DNA of 36,217 nucleotides from a virus, in IMG/VR virus record IMGVR_UViG_3300048922_000473, positions 1 to 36,217 of that record; one strand, given 5' to 3'. Positions 24,533 to 34,100 of the stretch are shown piece after piece. Numbering within the stretch: position 1 is the stretch's first letter; the number at the start of each line of letters is the position of its first letter. The notes below the pieces were generated by a model, which saw only the letters and a list, made by a program, of their open reading frames with translations, ran no database searches and was not told where the DNA came from. The position numbers and the translations under genes were made by a program.

Positions 24533-25111
24533 ATGAACGCACAACTAACCGAAATCATGCGCCTTATCACCAACCTGATCCGCTCCGGAACCGTAACCGA
24601 AGTGGACCGGGAAAACTGGCTGTGCCGGGTGAAAGTGGGCGACCTTGAAACCAACTGGATTAACTGGCTGACACTGCGCGCAGGCGGTGCCCGTACATGG
24701 TGGTGCCCGTCGCCGGATGAGCAGGTGGTGGTGCTGAGTATGGGCGGCAATCTGGAAACCGCTTTTGCCTTACCTGCGATCTATTCCAACCAGTTCGCGC
24801 CGCCGTCGGACTCTGTGGACGGCTGCGTAACGGAATACCCGGACGGTGGCTGGTTTGAATATGAACCCGCGACCGGCCGCTGGCATGTGCGGGGTATCAA
24901 ATCCATGGTGATCGAGGCTGCAGATAACATAACCCTGAAAACGGGGGAATTTGTGGTGGAAGCAAGCAACACGCGCATAAACAGCGAGGTGGTGATCAAT
25001 GGTGGCGTCACCCAGGGCGGCGGCGCCATGAGTTCTAACGGGATCGTAGTCGATAAACACGGTCATACCGGCGTTAAATCCGGCGGTGATACATCGGGAG
25101 GCCCAGTATGA
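24533..25111 (+). CDS. V: Baseplate spike protein gpV
   Basis: Central spike of the baseplate that pierces the outer membrane. It has 192 residues (P2 V is 211). The N-terminal OB fold (about 1-95, TNLIRSGTVTEVD and the RTWWCPSPDEQVVVLS strand) is followed by the beta-helix and the HGH metal site near the C-terminus, as in P2 V. The in-frame ATG at 24518 would add five residues and lies only two nt after GAGG; family alignment as recalled favours 24533 (MNAQL). First gene of the late tail operon V-G. Confidence 0.9.
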   Translation: MNAQLTEIMRLITNLIRSGTVTEVDRENWLCRVKVGDLETNWINWLTLRAGGARTWWCPSPDEQVVVLSMGGNLETAFALPAIYSNQFAPPSDSVDGCVTEYPDGGWFEYEPATGRWHVRGIKSMVIEAADNITLKTGEFVVEASNTRINSEVVINGGVTQGGGAMSSNGIVVDKHGHTGVKSGGDTSGGPV

Positions 25112-25467
25112 CGCTTTATATCGGCATGAGTCAGGGCAACGGCAGGGCCATTACCGACACGGATCACCTGCGCCAGTCGGTCCGGGATATTCTGTTGACC
25201 CCGCAGGGGAGCCGCATTGCCCGGAGGGAATACGGCTCGCTTCTGTCTGAACTGATAGACCAGCCGCAGAACCCGGCGCTGCGCCTGCAGGTAATGTCTG
25301 CGGTCTATGTGGCTCTGAGTCGCTGGGAGCCACGGCTTACCCTGGATTCCATCACCATAGACAGCAGTTTTGATGGTTCGATGGTGGTTGAGCTTACCGG
25401 GCAGCGTGATAACGGCGCGCCGGTTTCACTTTCGGTATCAACAGGAGCAGACAATGGCAGTCATTGA
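25108..25467 (+). CDS. W: Baseplate wedge protein gpW
   Basis: Baseplate protein of the gp25-like family, 119 residues (P2 W is 115). It has the segment DILLTPQGSRIARREYGS, typical of gp25/W. ATGA overlap with V; overlaps J by 14 nt. Confidence 0.93.
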   Translation: MTLYIGMSQGNGRAITDTDHLRQSVRDILLTPQGSRIARREYGSLLSELIDQPQNPALRLQVMSAVYVALSRWEPRLTLDSITIDSSFDGSMVVELTGQRDNGAPVSLSVSTGADNGSH

Positions 25468-26362
25468 CCTTTCCCAGCTGCCCGCCCCGCAGATAGTGGA
25501 TGTGCCGGATTTTGAAACGCTGCTAAACGAACGGAAAGCCGCGTTTATAGCCCTTTATCCTGCAGACGAGCAGGACGCGGTAAGGCGCACGCTTGAGCTG
25601 GAGTCTGAACCCGTGACCAAGCTCCTGCAGGAAAATGCGTATCGTGAAATCCTTCTGCGCCAGCGCATTAACGAGGCGGCACAGGCGGTCATGGTGGCTT
25701 ATGCCATTGGCGGCGATCTTGATCAGATGGCCGCCAACTACAACGTGAAGCGGCTGACGGTTACTCCTGCGGATAACGACGCGGTGCCGCCGGTCGCAGC
25801 GGTAATGGAAAGTGATGAGGCGCTGCGCCTGCGTGTTCCTGCTGCATTTGAGGGGCTGTCCGTTGCGGGGCCGACGGCGGCCTACGAGTTTCACGCTAAA
25901 AGCGCTGACGGGCGAGTGGCTGACGCCAGCGCAACCAGCCCGGCACCGGCGGAGGTGGTGCTTACCGTACTGAGCCGTGAAGGCGACGGAACGGCAGCGG
26001 CGGATCTGCTGGCAGTGATTGAACAGGCGCTTAACAGTGAGAACGTGCGGCCGGTTGCTGACCGTCTGACGGTGCGCAGCGCTGAAATTATTCCGTACAG
26101 CGTGGATGCGACGATCTTTCTTTACCCAGGACCAGAAGCTGAGCCGGTGATGGAGGCGGCAAAAGCCAGCCTGCAGAAATATATCGCCAGCCAGACGAGG
26201 CTGGGGCGCGATATTCGCCGCAGTGCTATTTATGCCGCGCTGCATGTTGAAGGTGTGCAGCGTGTTGAGCTGGCCTCGCCGCTCGCTGATGTGGTGCTGG
26301 ATAAGACACAAGCCGCTTCATGTACGGAATGGAGCGTAACCAACGGGGGCACGGATGAATAG
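25454..26362 (+). CDS. J: Baseplate protein gpJ
   Basis: Baseplate wedge protein of the J family, 302 residues, exactly the P2 length. Conserved early segment LSQLPAPQIVDVPDFETLL and DQMAANYNVKR. The ATG at 25454 with CAGGAG fits. The frame is open upstream to 25370 inside W but that part is not used. Overlaps I by 8 nt. Confidence 0.94.
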   Translation: MAVIDLSQLPAPQIVDVPDFETLLNERKAAFIALYPADEQDAVRRTLELESEPVTKLLQENAYREILLRQRINEAAQAVMVAYAIGGDLDQMAANYNVKRLTVTPADNDAVPPVAAVMESDEALRLRVPAAFEGLSVAGPTAAYEFHAKSADGRVADASATSPAPAEVVLTVLSREGDGTAAADLLAVIEQALNSENVRPVADRLTVRSAEIIPYSVDATIFLYPGPEAEPVMEAAKASLQKYIASQTRLGRDIRRSAIYAALHVEGVQRVELASPLADVVLDKTQAASCTEWSVTNGGTDE

Positions 26363-26960
26363 TCTGCTTCCTCCTGGTTCATCGCCGCTTGAGCGCCGTC
26401 TCGCTCAGACCTGCAGCGGAATTTCCGATCTACATGTGCCGCTGCGGGATTTATGGAACCCGGCAACATGCCCGGTCAAGTTTCTGCCGTATCTGGCGTG
26501 GGCCTTTTCGGTTGATCGCTGGGACGAAGGATGGGCGGAGAGCGTGAAGCGCCGCGTGGTGCAGGATGCGTTCTATATCCATCAACACAAGGGCACAACC
26601 AGCGCTGTGCGGCGTGTGGTGGAGCCGTTCGGCTTTCTGATCCGCATCATTGAATGGTGGCAGACCGGCGAGGCGCCGGGCACGTTTCGCCTTGATATTG
26701 GGGTGCAGGACCAGGGCATAACAGAGGAAACCTATCTGGAGCTGGAGCGCCTGATCGGTGACGCCAAACCCTGCAGCAGGCATCTGATCGGCATGTCCAT
26801 AAATCTGCAGACGAGCGGGCCATATTTTGTGGGGGCTGCCACTTACAGCGGCGAAGAAATCACGATTTACCCGTATATCAACGAAACCATCATTTCCGGT
26901 GGTTCTGCCTACGAGGGCGGCGCCGTCCATGTTATTGACACAATGAGAGTGAATCCATGA
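26355..26960 (+). CDS. I: Tail protein gpI
   Basis: Baseplate/tail protein that links the wedge to the fibre. It has 201 residues (P2 I is 176). Recognised by LLPPGSSPLERRL, WNPATCPVKFLPYLAWAFSVDRWDE and KGTTSAVRRVVEPFG. The C-terminal region (about 165-201) is an extension relative to P2. Overlaps H by 4 bp. Confidence 0.93.
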   Translation: MNSLLPPGSSPLERRLAQTCSGISDLHVPLRDLWNPATCPVKFLPYLAWAFSVDRWDEGWAESVKRRVVQDAFYIHQHKGTTSAVRRVVEPFGFLIRIIEWWQTGEAPGTFRLDIGVQDQGITEETYLELERLIGDAKPCSRHLIGMSINLQTSGPYFVGAATYSGEEITIYPYINETIISGGSAYEGGAVHVIDTMRVNP

Positions 26961-28282
26961 GCGCAAAATTTTATACCCTGCTGACGGATATCGGCGCGGC
27001 GAAACTGGCAAATGCCGCCGCGCTCGGTGTTCCGCTGAAAATTACACAGATGGCGGTGGGGGATGGCGGCGGCGTGCTGCCAACGCCCAGCGCGCAGCAG
27101 ACAGCGCTAGTTGCTGAAAAGCGCCGTGCGGCATTGAATATGCTGTATATCGATCCGCAGAACAGCAGCCAAATTATTGCTGAGCAGGTGATCCCCGAAA
27201 CTGAGGGCGGTTGGTGGATTCGTGAGGTCGGTCTGTTCGATGAAACCGGCGCACTGATTGCCGTCGGTAACTGCCCTGAGAGCTACAAGCCGCAGCTGGC
27301 CGAGGGGAGCGGGCGCACTCAGACCGTGCGCATGGTGCTGATTACCAGCAGTACCGATAACATCACCCTGAAAATTGACCCGGCAGTGGTGCTGGCAACC
27401 CGCAAATATGTGGATGACAAAGTGCTGGAGTTGAAGGTGTATATGGATGATCTGATGGCAAAGCATACCGCCGCCAGCGATCCCCATACGCAGTATGCAC
27501 CGAAAGCCAGCCCGACATTCACTGGTACACCAAAAGCGCCGACGGCGGCGGCAGGCAATAATTCCACGCAGCTTGCCAACACGGCTTTTGTGCAGGCGGC
27601 AATTGCCGCGCTTGTTGATTCCTCGCCGGGCGCACTTGATACGCTAAACGAACTGGCCAAAGCGTTAGGTAACGATCCTAACTTTGCCACCACCATGACT
27701 AATGCCCTTGCCGGTAAAATGGATAAATCAGCTAATGGTGCTGATATCGCTGATATTTCCGCGTTTCTGAATAATCTTGGTTTGGGGGCTGGCTCTGCTC
27801 TTCCAGTTGGTGTTCCTGTTCCATGGCCTCTTGCGGCAGCCCCCGCTGGCTGGCTGAAATGCAATGGTGCTGCCTTTACGGCGGCGCAGTATCCGAAGCT
27901 GGCGCAAGCGTATCCGGGGCTAAAACTTCCTGATTTACGTGGTGAATTTATTCGTGGATGGGATGATGGGCGTGGTGTGAATGCGGGGCGTGGGTTACTG
28001 ACCAACGAGGAACATACAATTATTTCCCACAATCATGCAATTCCTACAACGGTTAATAGCCCAACGGTGGTTCCTCCTGGAATAGAGCAGGCAATAGCAA
28101 ATGAAACTATTTTTTCTCCTGCTTCCCAATATGGTTGTGACTATTGGGCAAATGGAGGCAGGACATTCACTTATATGTCTGGTGGGAAAAATGGATCTGA
28201 GAGCATCAATGATGCATCTTCCTTGAGCGGTGAAACTCGTCCGCGCAACATCGCATTCAACTTTATCGTGAGGGCCGCATGA
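26957..28282 (+). CDS. H: Tail fibre protein gpH (short form)
   Basis: Receptor-binding tail fibre, 441 residues against 669 in P2. The N-terminal baseplate-attachment domain (about 1-160, MSAKFYTLLTDIGAAKLANA and GGWWIREVGLFDE) is conserved. A collagen-like repeat region is missing. A linker with PTFTGTPKAPT follows, then a tail-collar domain (PWPLAAAPAGWLKCNG, LPDLRGEFIRGWDDGR) at about 280-350, and a C-terminal tip (HNHAI, ending RPRNIAFNFIVRAA). The last 260 nt are more AT-rich than the rest, which suggests exchange of the receptor-binding tip. Overlaps G by 4 bp. Confidence 0.92.
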   Translation: MSAKFYTLLTDIGAAKLANAAALGVPLKITQMAVGDGGGVLPTPSAQQTALVAEKRRAALNMLYIDPQNSSQIIAEQVIPETEGGWWIREVGLFDETGALIAVGNCPESYKPQLAEGSGRTQTVRMVLITSSTDNITLKIDPAVVLATRKYVDDKVLELKVYMDDLMAKHTAASDPHTQYAPKASPTFTGTPKAPTAAAGNNSTQLANTAFVQAAIAALVDSSPGALDTLNELAKALGNDPNFATTMTNALAGKMDKSANGADIADISAFLNNLGLGAGSALPVGVPVPWPLAAAPAGWLKCNGAAFTAAQYPKLAQAYPGLKLPDLRGEFIRGWDDGRGVNAGRGLLTNEEHTIISHNHAIPTTVNSPTVVPPGIEQAIANETIFSPASQYGCDYWANGGRTFTYMSGGKNGSESINDASSLSGETRPRNIAFNFIVRAA

Positions 28283-28878
28283 TGCAGAGCGCAGTTATAG
28301 AAAATGGATTTGCCGTCGTCGCTGGTGAGGTTGTTGTGTTTAATTATGACAGTCTGACGCGGGTTTATTTGTCGCAAACAACGGAGTTTATTCCGGTGGG
28401 CGTCAGCATTCCGGCAAATGCCTGTACGGACAAGCCACTGGCAGCAAAAAAAGGTTATGTTGTCTGCCGGAACAGTCAACTGACCGGATGGGAATATCTG
28501 GCTGATCATCGCGGTGAAACCGTCTGGAATATCAGAACCGGGGCGGAGCAGCGAATTACTGTGCCGGGAGATTATCCTGCTGATACCACTATATACCCGC
28601 CATCGACACCATATGATAAGTGGAACGGTGAGCGCTGGGTAACAGATGAGGCGGCGAAAGCAGCTGCAGTAATTGCCGAAGCTACATCAACAAAAGCAGC
28701 ACTCATTAAAAGCGCCGCTGCCAAAATCGAACCCCTGCAGGATGCTGTTGATCTGGATATGGCAACAGATGAAGAAAAGAGCCGCTATGATGCCTGGCGA
28801 AAATACCGCGTATTGCTGACGCGCGTGGATACATCGCAGGCCCCCGACATTAACTGGCCTGAACCTCCCGAAGATTAA
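28279..28878 (+). CDS. G: Tail fibre assembly protein gpG
   Basis: Chaperone for fibre assembly, 199 residues (P2 G is 175). The C-terminal part holds the caudoviral tail-assembly chaperone domain (DRGETVWN-like HRGETVWNIRTG, then WNGERWVTDE and ending WP-E-P-P-E). It starts at ATG 28279, overlapping the H stop. It is followed by a terminator, so it ends the V-G operon. Confidence 0.92.
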   Translation: MMQSAVIENGFAVVAGEVVVFNYDSLTRVYLSQTTEFIPVGVSIPANACTDKPLAAKKGYVVCRNSQLTGWEYLADHRGETVWNIRTGAEQRITVPGDYPADTTIYPPSTPYDKWNGERWVTDEAAKAAAVIAEATSTKAALIKSAAAKIEPLQDAVDLDMATDEEKSRYDAWRKYRVLLTRVDTSQAPDINWPEPPED

Positions 28879-28884
28879 TACTGT

Positions 28885-28908
28885 CCCCGCACCTGCGGGG
28901 ATTTTTTT
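28885..28908 (+). terminator. Rho-independent terminator after G
   Basis: CCCCGC (28885-28890) pairs with GCGGGG (28895-28900) around a 4-nt loop, followed by ATTTTTTT. It starts 7 nt after the G stop and ends the V-G transcript. Confidence 0.92.
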
Positions 28909-28918
28909 ACCCATTCCA

Positions 28919-28938
28919 TTGTGCCATTCCCCACACAA
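28919..28938 (+). promoter_or_regulatory. Candidate Ogr-binding dyad of late promoter PF
   Basis: TTGT-N12-ACAA, the same dyad as at 17993-18012. It lies after the G terminator and is centred 82 bp before the FI start, a position consistent with activation at about -55. Confidence 0.7.
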
Positions 28939-29010
28939 AGCCCGCCGCGTGCGCCGCGCGCATATCAACAGAACATAGGCACACCCCCTGTAAACCGGAG
29001 AGACTGCCAT

Positions 29011-30183
29011 ATGGCTCAGGATTACCACCACGGGGTGCGCGTTGTTGAAATCAACGAGGGCACCCGACCTATCACCACGGTGAGCACAGCCATCGTGGGC
29101 ATGGTCTGCACCGGCGATGATGCCGATGCGTCCGTGTTCCCCCTCAATAAACCGGTCCTGCTTACCGACGTGCTGACCGCCAGCGGTAAAGCAGGCGAGT
29201 CCGGCACGCTGGCCCGCTCGCTGGATGCAATTGCCGACCAGGCTAAACCCGTGACCGTCGTTGTTCGCGTTGCACAGGGTGAAACCGAAGCGGAAACAAC
29301 CTCCAACATTATCGGCGGCGTGACAGCTGACGCTAAAAAAACGGGCATGAAAGCGCTGTTATCTGCGCAGTCCCAGCTCGGCGTTAAGCCGCGCATTCTT
29401 GGCGTGCCGGGACACGACACGCAGGCGGTAGCTACTGAGCTGCTGAGCGTGGCGCAGAGTCTGCGCGGTTTTGCTTATCTGTCCGCCTACGGCTGCAAAA
29501 CAGTGGAAGAGGCTATTGCCTATCGCGCTAATTTCAGCCAGCGCGAGGGGATGCTGATCTGGCCTGATTTCATCAGTTTTGACACCGTGCTGAATGCTGA
29601 CGCAACGGCTTACGCCTCAGCCCGTGCGCTTGGTCTGCGTGCCAAAATTGACGAGCAGACCGGCTGGCATAAATCCCTGTCCAACGTGGGCGTGAACGGC
29701 GTCACCGGCATTTCTGCTGATGTGTTCTGGGATTTGCAGGACCCGGCAACCGATGCGGGGCTGCTGAACCAGAACGATGTCACCACGCTGATCCGCAAAG
29801 ACGGTTTCCGCTTCTGGGGTTCCCGCTGCCTCAGTGACGATCCTCTGTTTGCTTTTGAAAACTACACCCGCACCGCGCAGGTACTGGCTGACACCATCGC
29901 AGAAGCGCACATGTGGGCGGTGGATGGCGTGCTTAACCCGTCGCTGGCCCGCGACATTATCGAAGGTATTCGCGCCAAACTGCGCAACCTGAAAACCCAG
30001 GGCTACATCATCGGCGCCGATTGCTGGCTGGATGAGTCCGTAAACGATAAAGATTCCCTGAAAGCCGGGAAACTCACTATCGATTACGACTATACGCCGG
30101 TACCGCCTCTGGAAAACCTGATGCTGCGCCAGCGCATCACCGATCAGTATCTGCTGGATTTCTCCAGCCAGGTCAGCGCGTAA
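29011..30183 (+). CDS. FI: Tail sheath protein gpFI
   Basis: Contractile sheath protein, 390 residues (P2 FI is 396). Conserved features include [15 protein letters not shown] near the start, [13 protein letters not shown] in the middle and a C-terminal sheath domain ending LDFSSQVSA. The ATG at 29011 has GGAG upstream at proper spacing; a frame open from 28921 crosses the Ogr site and is not used. FII follows after 9 nt. Confidence 0.95.
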   Translation: MAQDYHHGVRVVEINEGTRPITTVSTAIVGMVCTGDDADASVFPLNKPVLLTDVLTASGKAGESGTLARSLDAIADQAKPVTVVVRVAQGETEAETTSNIIGGVTADAKKTGMKALLSAQSQLGVKPRILGVPGHDTQAVATELLSVAQSLRGFAYLSAYGCKTVEEAIAYRANFSQREGMLIWPDFISFDTVLNADATAYASARALGLRAKIDEQTGWHKSLSNVGVNGVTGISADVFWDLQDPATDAGLLNQNDVTTLIRKDGFRFWGSRCLSDDPLFAFENYTRTAQVLADTIAEAHMWAVDGVLNPSLARDIIEGIRAKLRNLKTQGYIIGADCWLDESVNDKDSLKAGKLTIDYDYTPVPPLENLMLRQRITDQYLLDFSSQVSA

Positions 30184-30192
30184 GGGGACAAT

Positions 30193-30708
30193 ATGGCTTT
30201 ACCACGCAAGTTAAAACACCTGAACCTGTTTAACGACGGGAATAACTATCAGGGGATCGTTGAGTCCCTGACCCTGCCTAAATTCGGCCGCAAGTTTGAA
30301 AAGTATCGCGGCGGCGGTATGCCCGGTTCGGCTGATGTTGATCTGGGGCTGGATGATGGCGCGCTGGACACGGAATTTTCAATCGGTGGCACTGAACTGC
30401 TGTTATTCAAACAGATGGGTAAAGCCACCGTTGACGGTATCCAGCTGCGTTTCACCGGCTCCATTCAGCGTGACGATACCGGCGAAGTGCAGGCCGTTGA
30501 GTTGGTTGTGCGCGGGCGACATAAAGAAGTCGATTCCGGCGAATGGAAAACCGGCGAGAGCAACACCACAAAAGTCAGCAGCACCAACAGTTACGCGAAG
30601 CTGACCATTAACGGCGAGGTGCTTTATGAGGTTGATGTGATCAACATGATTGAAATCGTTGATGGCGTGGACCTGATGGAAGAACACCGCAATGCCCTGG
30701 GCCTCTGA
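30193..30708 (+). CDS. FII: Tail tube protein gpFII
   Basis: Major tail tube protein, 171 residues (P2 FII is 172). Segments LPRKLKHLNLFNDGNNYQG and VELVVRGRHKEVDSGEWK match the P2 tube family. A GGGGACA ribosome site precedes the ATG. A strong hairpin (30720-30737) follows before E, perhaps limiting transcript flow or stabilising the FI-FII messenger. Confidence 0.95.
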   Translation: MALPRKLKHLNLFNDGNNYQGIVESLTLPKFGRKFEKYRGGGMPGSADVDLGLDDGALDTEFSIGGTELLLFKQMGKATVDGIQLRFTGSIQRDDTGEVQAVELVVRGRHKEVDSGEWKTGESNTTKVSSTNSYAKLTINGEVLYEVDVINMIEIVDGVDLMEEHRNALGL

Positions 30709-30719
30709 TCTACTTTAAA

Positions 30720-30737
30720 GGCGCGGGCAGCCGCGCC
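30720..30737 (+). other. Intergenic hairpin between FII and E
   Basis: GGCGCGG (30720-30726), loop GCAG, CCGCGCC (30731-30737), a perfect 7-bp GC stem with no T-run. It would reduce expression of E downstream relative to FI/FII or protect the upstream messenger's 3' end; which is unknown. Confidence 0.6.
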
Positions 30738-30762
30738 AGTACCTTATTAACAGGAAATGACA

Positions 30763-31065
30763 ATGAGCGAACAACAGACTGAAAAAACCGTACAGCTGGA
30801 CACCCCAATCAAACGCGGCAAAACCGAAATTGCCGAAATTGTGCTGCGCAAGCCGCAGTCCGGCGCGCTGCGTGGCACCCGCCTGCAGGCGATCATGGAT
30901 ATGGACGTCGGCGCGATGATGACGATTATTCCCCGCATCTCAACGCCCGCGCTGACTGCTCAGGAAATGGCTGAAATGGACCCAGCCGATCTCACCGCGC
31001 TTTCGGTTGAGGTGGTCACTTTTTTGTTGAAGAAATCGGTGCTTGCCGGTTTGCCGACAGCCTGA
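30763..31065 (+). CDS. E: Tail protein gpE (tail assembly chaperone)
   Basis: A 100-residue protein (P2 E is 91). N-terminal acidic segment SEQQTEKTVQL, then the conserved ITRKGKTEIAEI-like strand (IKRGKTEIAEI). It is the short product of the frameshift pair E/E+E', the counterpart of lambda G/GT. The slippery site lies at codons 87-88. ATG 30763 was chosen for AGGA seven nt upstream; ATG 30757 is an alternative with one nt spacing. Confidence 0.92.
   Translation: MSEQQTEKTVQLDTPIKRGKTEIAEIVLRKPQSGALRGTRLQAIMDMDVGAMMTIIPRISTPALTAQEMAEMDPADLTALSVEVVTFLLKKSVLAGLPTA
31020..31026 (+). promoter_or_regulatory. -1 frameshift slippery heptamer TTTTTTG
   Basis: T-TTT-TTG in the zero frame of E (after codon ACT). 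A -1 shift joins E to the E' frame, which ends at 31199, giving a product of about 145 residues. In P2 the E/E+E' shift occurs at the same type of site (142 aa). Confidence 0.9.
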
Positions 31066-31079
31066 CGGTAGAAGACCTG

Positions 31080-31199
31080 GTGGCTGATATCGCCACCATT
31101 TTTCACTGGCCGCCGTCCGTCACTGACGTTATGCCGCTGACCGAAGTGCTGGAGTGGCGGCATAAAGCGATTCAGAGAAGCGGGGCCAGAGATGAGTGA
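31080..31199 (+). CDS. E': gpE' extension, translated by frameshift from E
   Basis: GpE' domain of 39 residues from the possible internal GTG at 31080, but mainly made as the E+E' fusion through the slippery heptamer at 31020-31026. Recognised from the segments IFHWPPSVTDVMPLTEVLEW and RHKAIQ. The stop overlaps T by 8 nt. Confidence 0.88.
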   Translation: MADIATIFHWPPSVTDVMPLTEVLEWRHKAIQRSGARDE

Positions 31200-34100
31200 C
31201 ACTAACCTGCGTTTGCAGGTAATTCTAAATGCGGTTGATAACCTCACCCGCCCATTCCGATCAGCGCAGGCCAGCTCTAAAGAGCTGGCTACCGCCATTC
31301 AGCAAAGCCGCGCAAGATTAAAAGAACTGGACGCCCAGGCGGGCCGTATTGACGGTTTCCGCAAGGCAAGCGCGCAGCTCGCCGTCACCGGCAACAGTCT
31401 TAAAGCCGCACGCGAAGAAGCGGCGAAACTTGCCACGCAGTTCTCGGCCACTAACCGCCCGACGGCGGCGCAGGCTCGTCTGCTTGAGCAGGCAAAAAAC
31501 CGCGTTAACGAGCTGCAGAGCAAATATAACGGCCTGCGTCAGTCGGTGCAGCGTCAGCGTCTTGCGCTCAATGAGGCCGGGCTGGACACCAAAAAACTGA
31601 GCAGTGCACAGCGGGAGCTGCGGCAGAATGCCGACGAAACTCGGCAGGCGCTGGACCGACAGCAGAAATCCCTTAAACGCCTTGGCGCGCAGCAGGCCCG
31701 TATGAACGCCGTCCGCGATCAGTATTCGCGGCGCCTTGAGGTGCGGGATCGTATTGCGGGCGCCGGAGCAACGACTACTGCCGCCGGGCTGGCGATAGGC
31801 GCGCCGGTGATGGCTGCCGTTAAAAGCTATGCCAGCATGGAAGATGCGATGAAAGGCGTGGCAAAGCAGGTTAACGGGCTGCGGGACGACAACGGCAACC
31901 GCACAAAACAGTTTTACGACATGCAGGATGCCATCAAGGCCGCCAGTGAACAGCTGCCGATGGAGAATGGCGCCATCGACTATGCCGCGCTGGTTGAAGG
32001 TGGCGCCCGCATGGGCGTGACAAACCAGAATGATTCTTACGAAGACCAGAAGCGTGACCTGCTGGCCTTTGCATCCACTGCAGCAAAGGCCGCAACGGCA
32101 TTCGAGCTGCCCGCTGATGAGCTGGCGGAGGGGCTGGGTAAAATCGCGCAGCTGTATAAAGTGCCGACCCGAAATATTGAACAGCTTGGCGATGCCCTGA
32201 ACTACCTGGACGATAACGCCATGTCTAAGGGCGGCGATATCATCAATGTGCTGCAGCGCATGGGGGGCGTGGCCGACCGGCTTGATTTCCGAAAGGCGGC
32301 CGCGCTGGGTTCCACCTTCCTGTCTCTGGGCGCCGCGCCTGAAATTGCTGCCAGCGCATCAAATGCGATGGTGCGCGAACTGTCGATTGCAACCATGCAG
32401 AGCAAGCGGTTTATGGAAGGTATGGATCTGCTGAAACTCAATCCAGAAGAGATTGAAAAGCAGATGACAAAGGACGCAATGGGGACCATTCAGCGCGTGC
32501 TGGAGAAGGTCAACAAGCTGCCGCAGGATAAACGCCTGTCCGCCATGACGATGATATTTGGCAAGGAGTTTGGTGACGATGCGGCGAAGCTTGCAAACAA
32601 CCTGCCGGAGCTGCAGCGACAGCTGAAACTCACCTCAGGCACTGAGGCTAACGGCTCCATGCAGAAAGAATCCGATATCAATAAGGATTCACTTTCCGCG
32701 CAGTGGTTGCTTGTTAAAACGGGCGCGCAGAACGCTTTCAGTAGCCTGGGTGAAACCCTGCGCCAGCCGCTGATGGATATCATGGGGTATGTCAAAAACG
32801 TTACCGGGGCACTGCGTCGATGGGTTGAGGCTAACCCGCAGCTGGCGGGCACGCTGATGAAAGTGGCTGCAGCCACAGCTGCGATCACCGTTGTGCTCGG
32901 CACGCTGGCGGTGGTCGTGGCTGCCGTGCTGGGGCCGCTGGCGGTGATCCGTTTTGGCCTGTCCATGTTGGGTGTAAAAACACTCCCCTCCGTTATGTCT
33001 GCAGTGACCCGCACCGGCGGCGCGCTGTCCTGGCTGGCAAATGCGCCGCTTTCCCTGTTGCGCCGTGGCCTGGCTGCATCCGGCAGCAGCGCCGGATTGC
33101 TGGCGTCTCCCCTTAACTCCCTGCGCCGTTCTGCCGGGCTGGTTGGCAACGCGCTGAAAGCGCTGGCCGCTGCGCCGCTTGCTGTCCTTCGCGGCGGAAT
33201 GTCTGGTATTCGCAACATTATCGGCATGGTAATGAATCCGCTGGCCGCGTTGCGCGGGGGATTATCCGCAGCCGGTGGCGTGCTGCGTTTTCTGGCGTCC
33301 GGCCCGCTGGCTCTCCTTCGCGTTGCGCTGTACGGGATTTCTGGATTGCTGGGCGCCCTGCTTAGTCCGATAGGGCTCGTTGTGGCGGCGCTGGCTGGCG
33401 TGGCGCTGGTTGTCTGGAAATACTGGCAGCCGATAAGCGCATTTCTAGGCGGAGTGGTTGAAGGATTCAAAGCTGCAGCTGCGCCTATCAGTGCGGCGTT
33501 TGAGCCACTGCAGCCTGTTTTCCAGTGGATAGGTGACAAGGTCCAGGCATTGTGGGGCTGGTTTACTGATCTGCTGACGCCGGTTAAATCCACCTCTGCA
33601 GAGCTGCAAAGCGCGGCGTCGATGGGGCGGCAGTTTGGGGAGGCGCTGGCGGCAGGGCTGAACATGGTCATGCACCCGCTGGATTCGCTTAAATCGGGCG
33701 TGTCCTGGCTGCTTGAAAAACTTGGCATTGTCAGCAAGGAAGCGGCCAAAGCGAAGCTTCCTGAGCAGGTCACGCGGCAGCAACCAGCCACGGTAAACAC
33801 AGACGGTAAAGTGGTGCTGCCGCCTGGCGGATTCCCGCCGATGGGTTTTGCTGGCATGTACGACAGTGGCGGTACCATTCCGCGCGGCCAGTTCGGCATC
33901 GTGGGTGAGAATGGCCCAGAGATCGTTAACGGGCCCGCCAGTGTCACCGGCAGGAAACGGACTGCTGATCTGGCAAGGGTGGCGGCAACGCTCAATCCTT
34001 CCCGGACGGAACCGGCCAGCGCTAAACAATATCCTGAACGCGCGATAGTTCTGCCGCCTGATAGTGTGAACGGTCCGGCAAATCTTCCGGTAATCAATCG

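Noticed and set aside
28921-29010. Extended N-terminus of FI from 28921
   Set aside because: It would cover the Ogr dyad; FI proteins start at MAQDYHHGV, which has a ribosome site.
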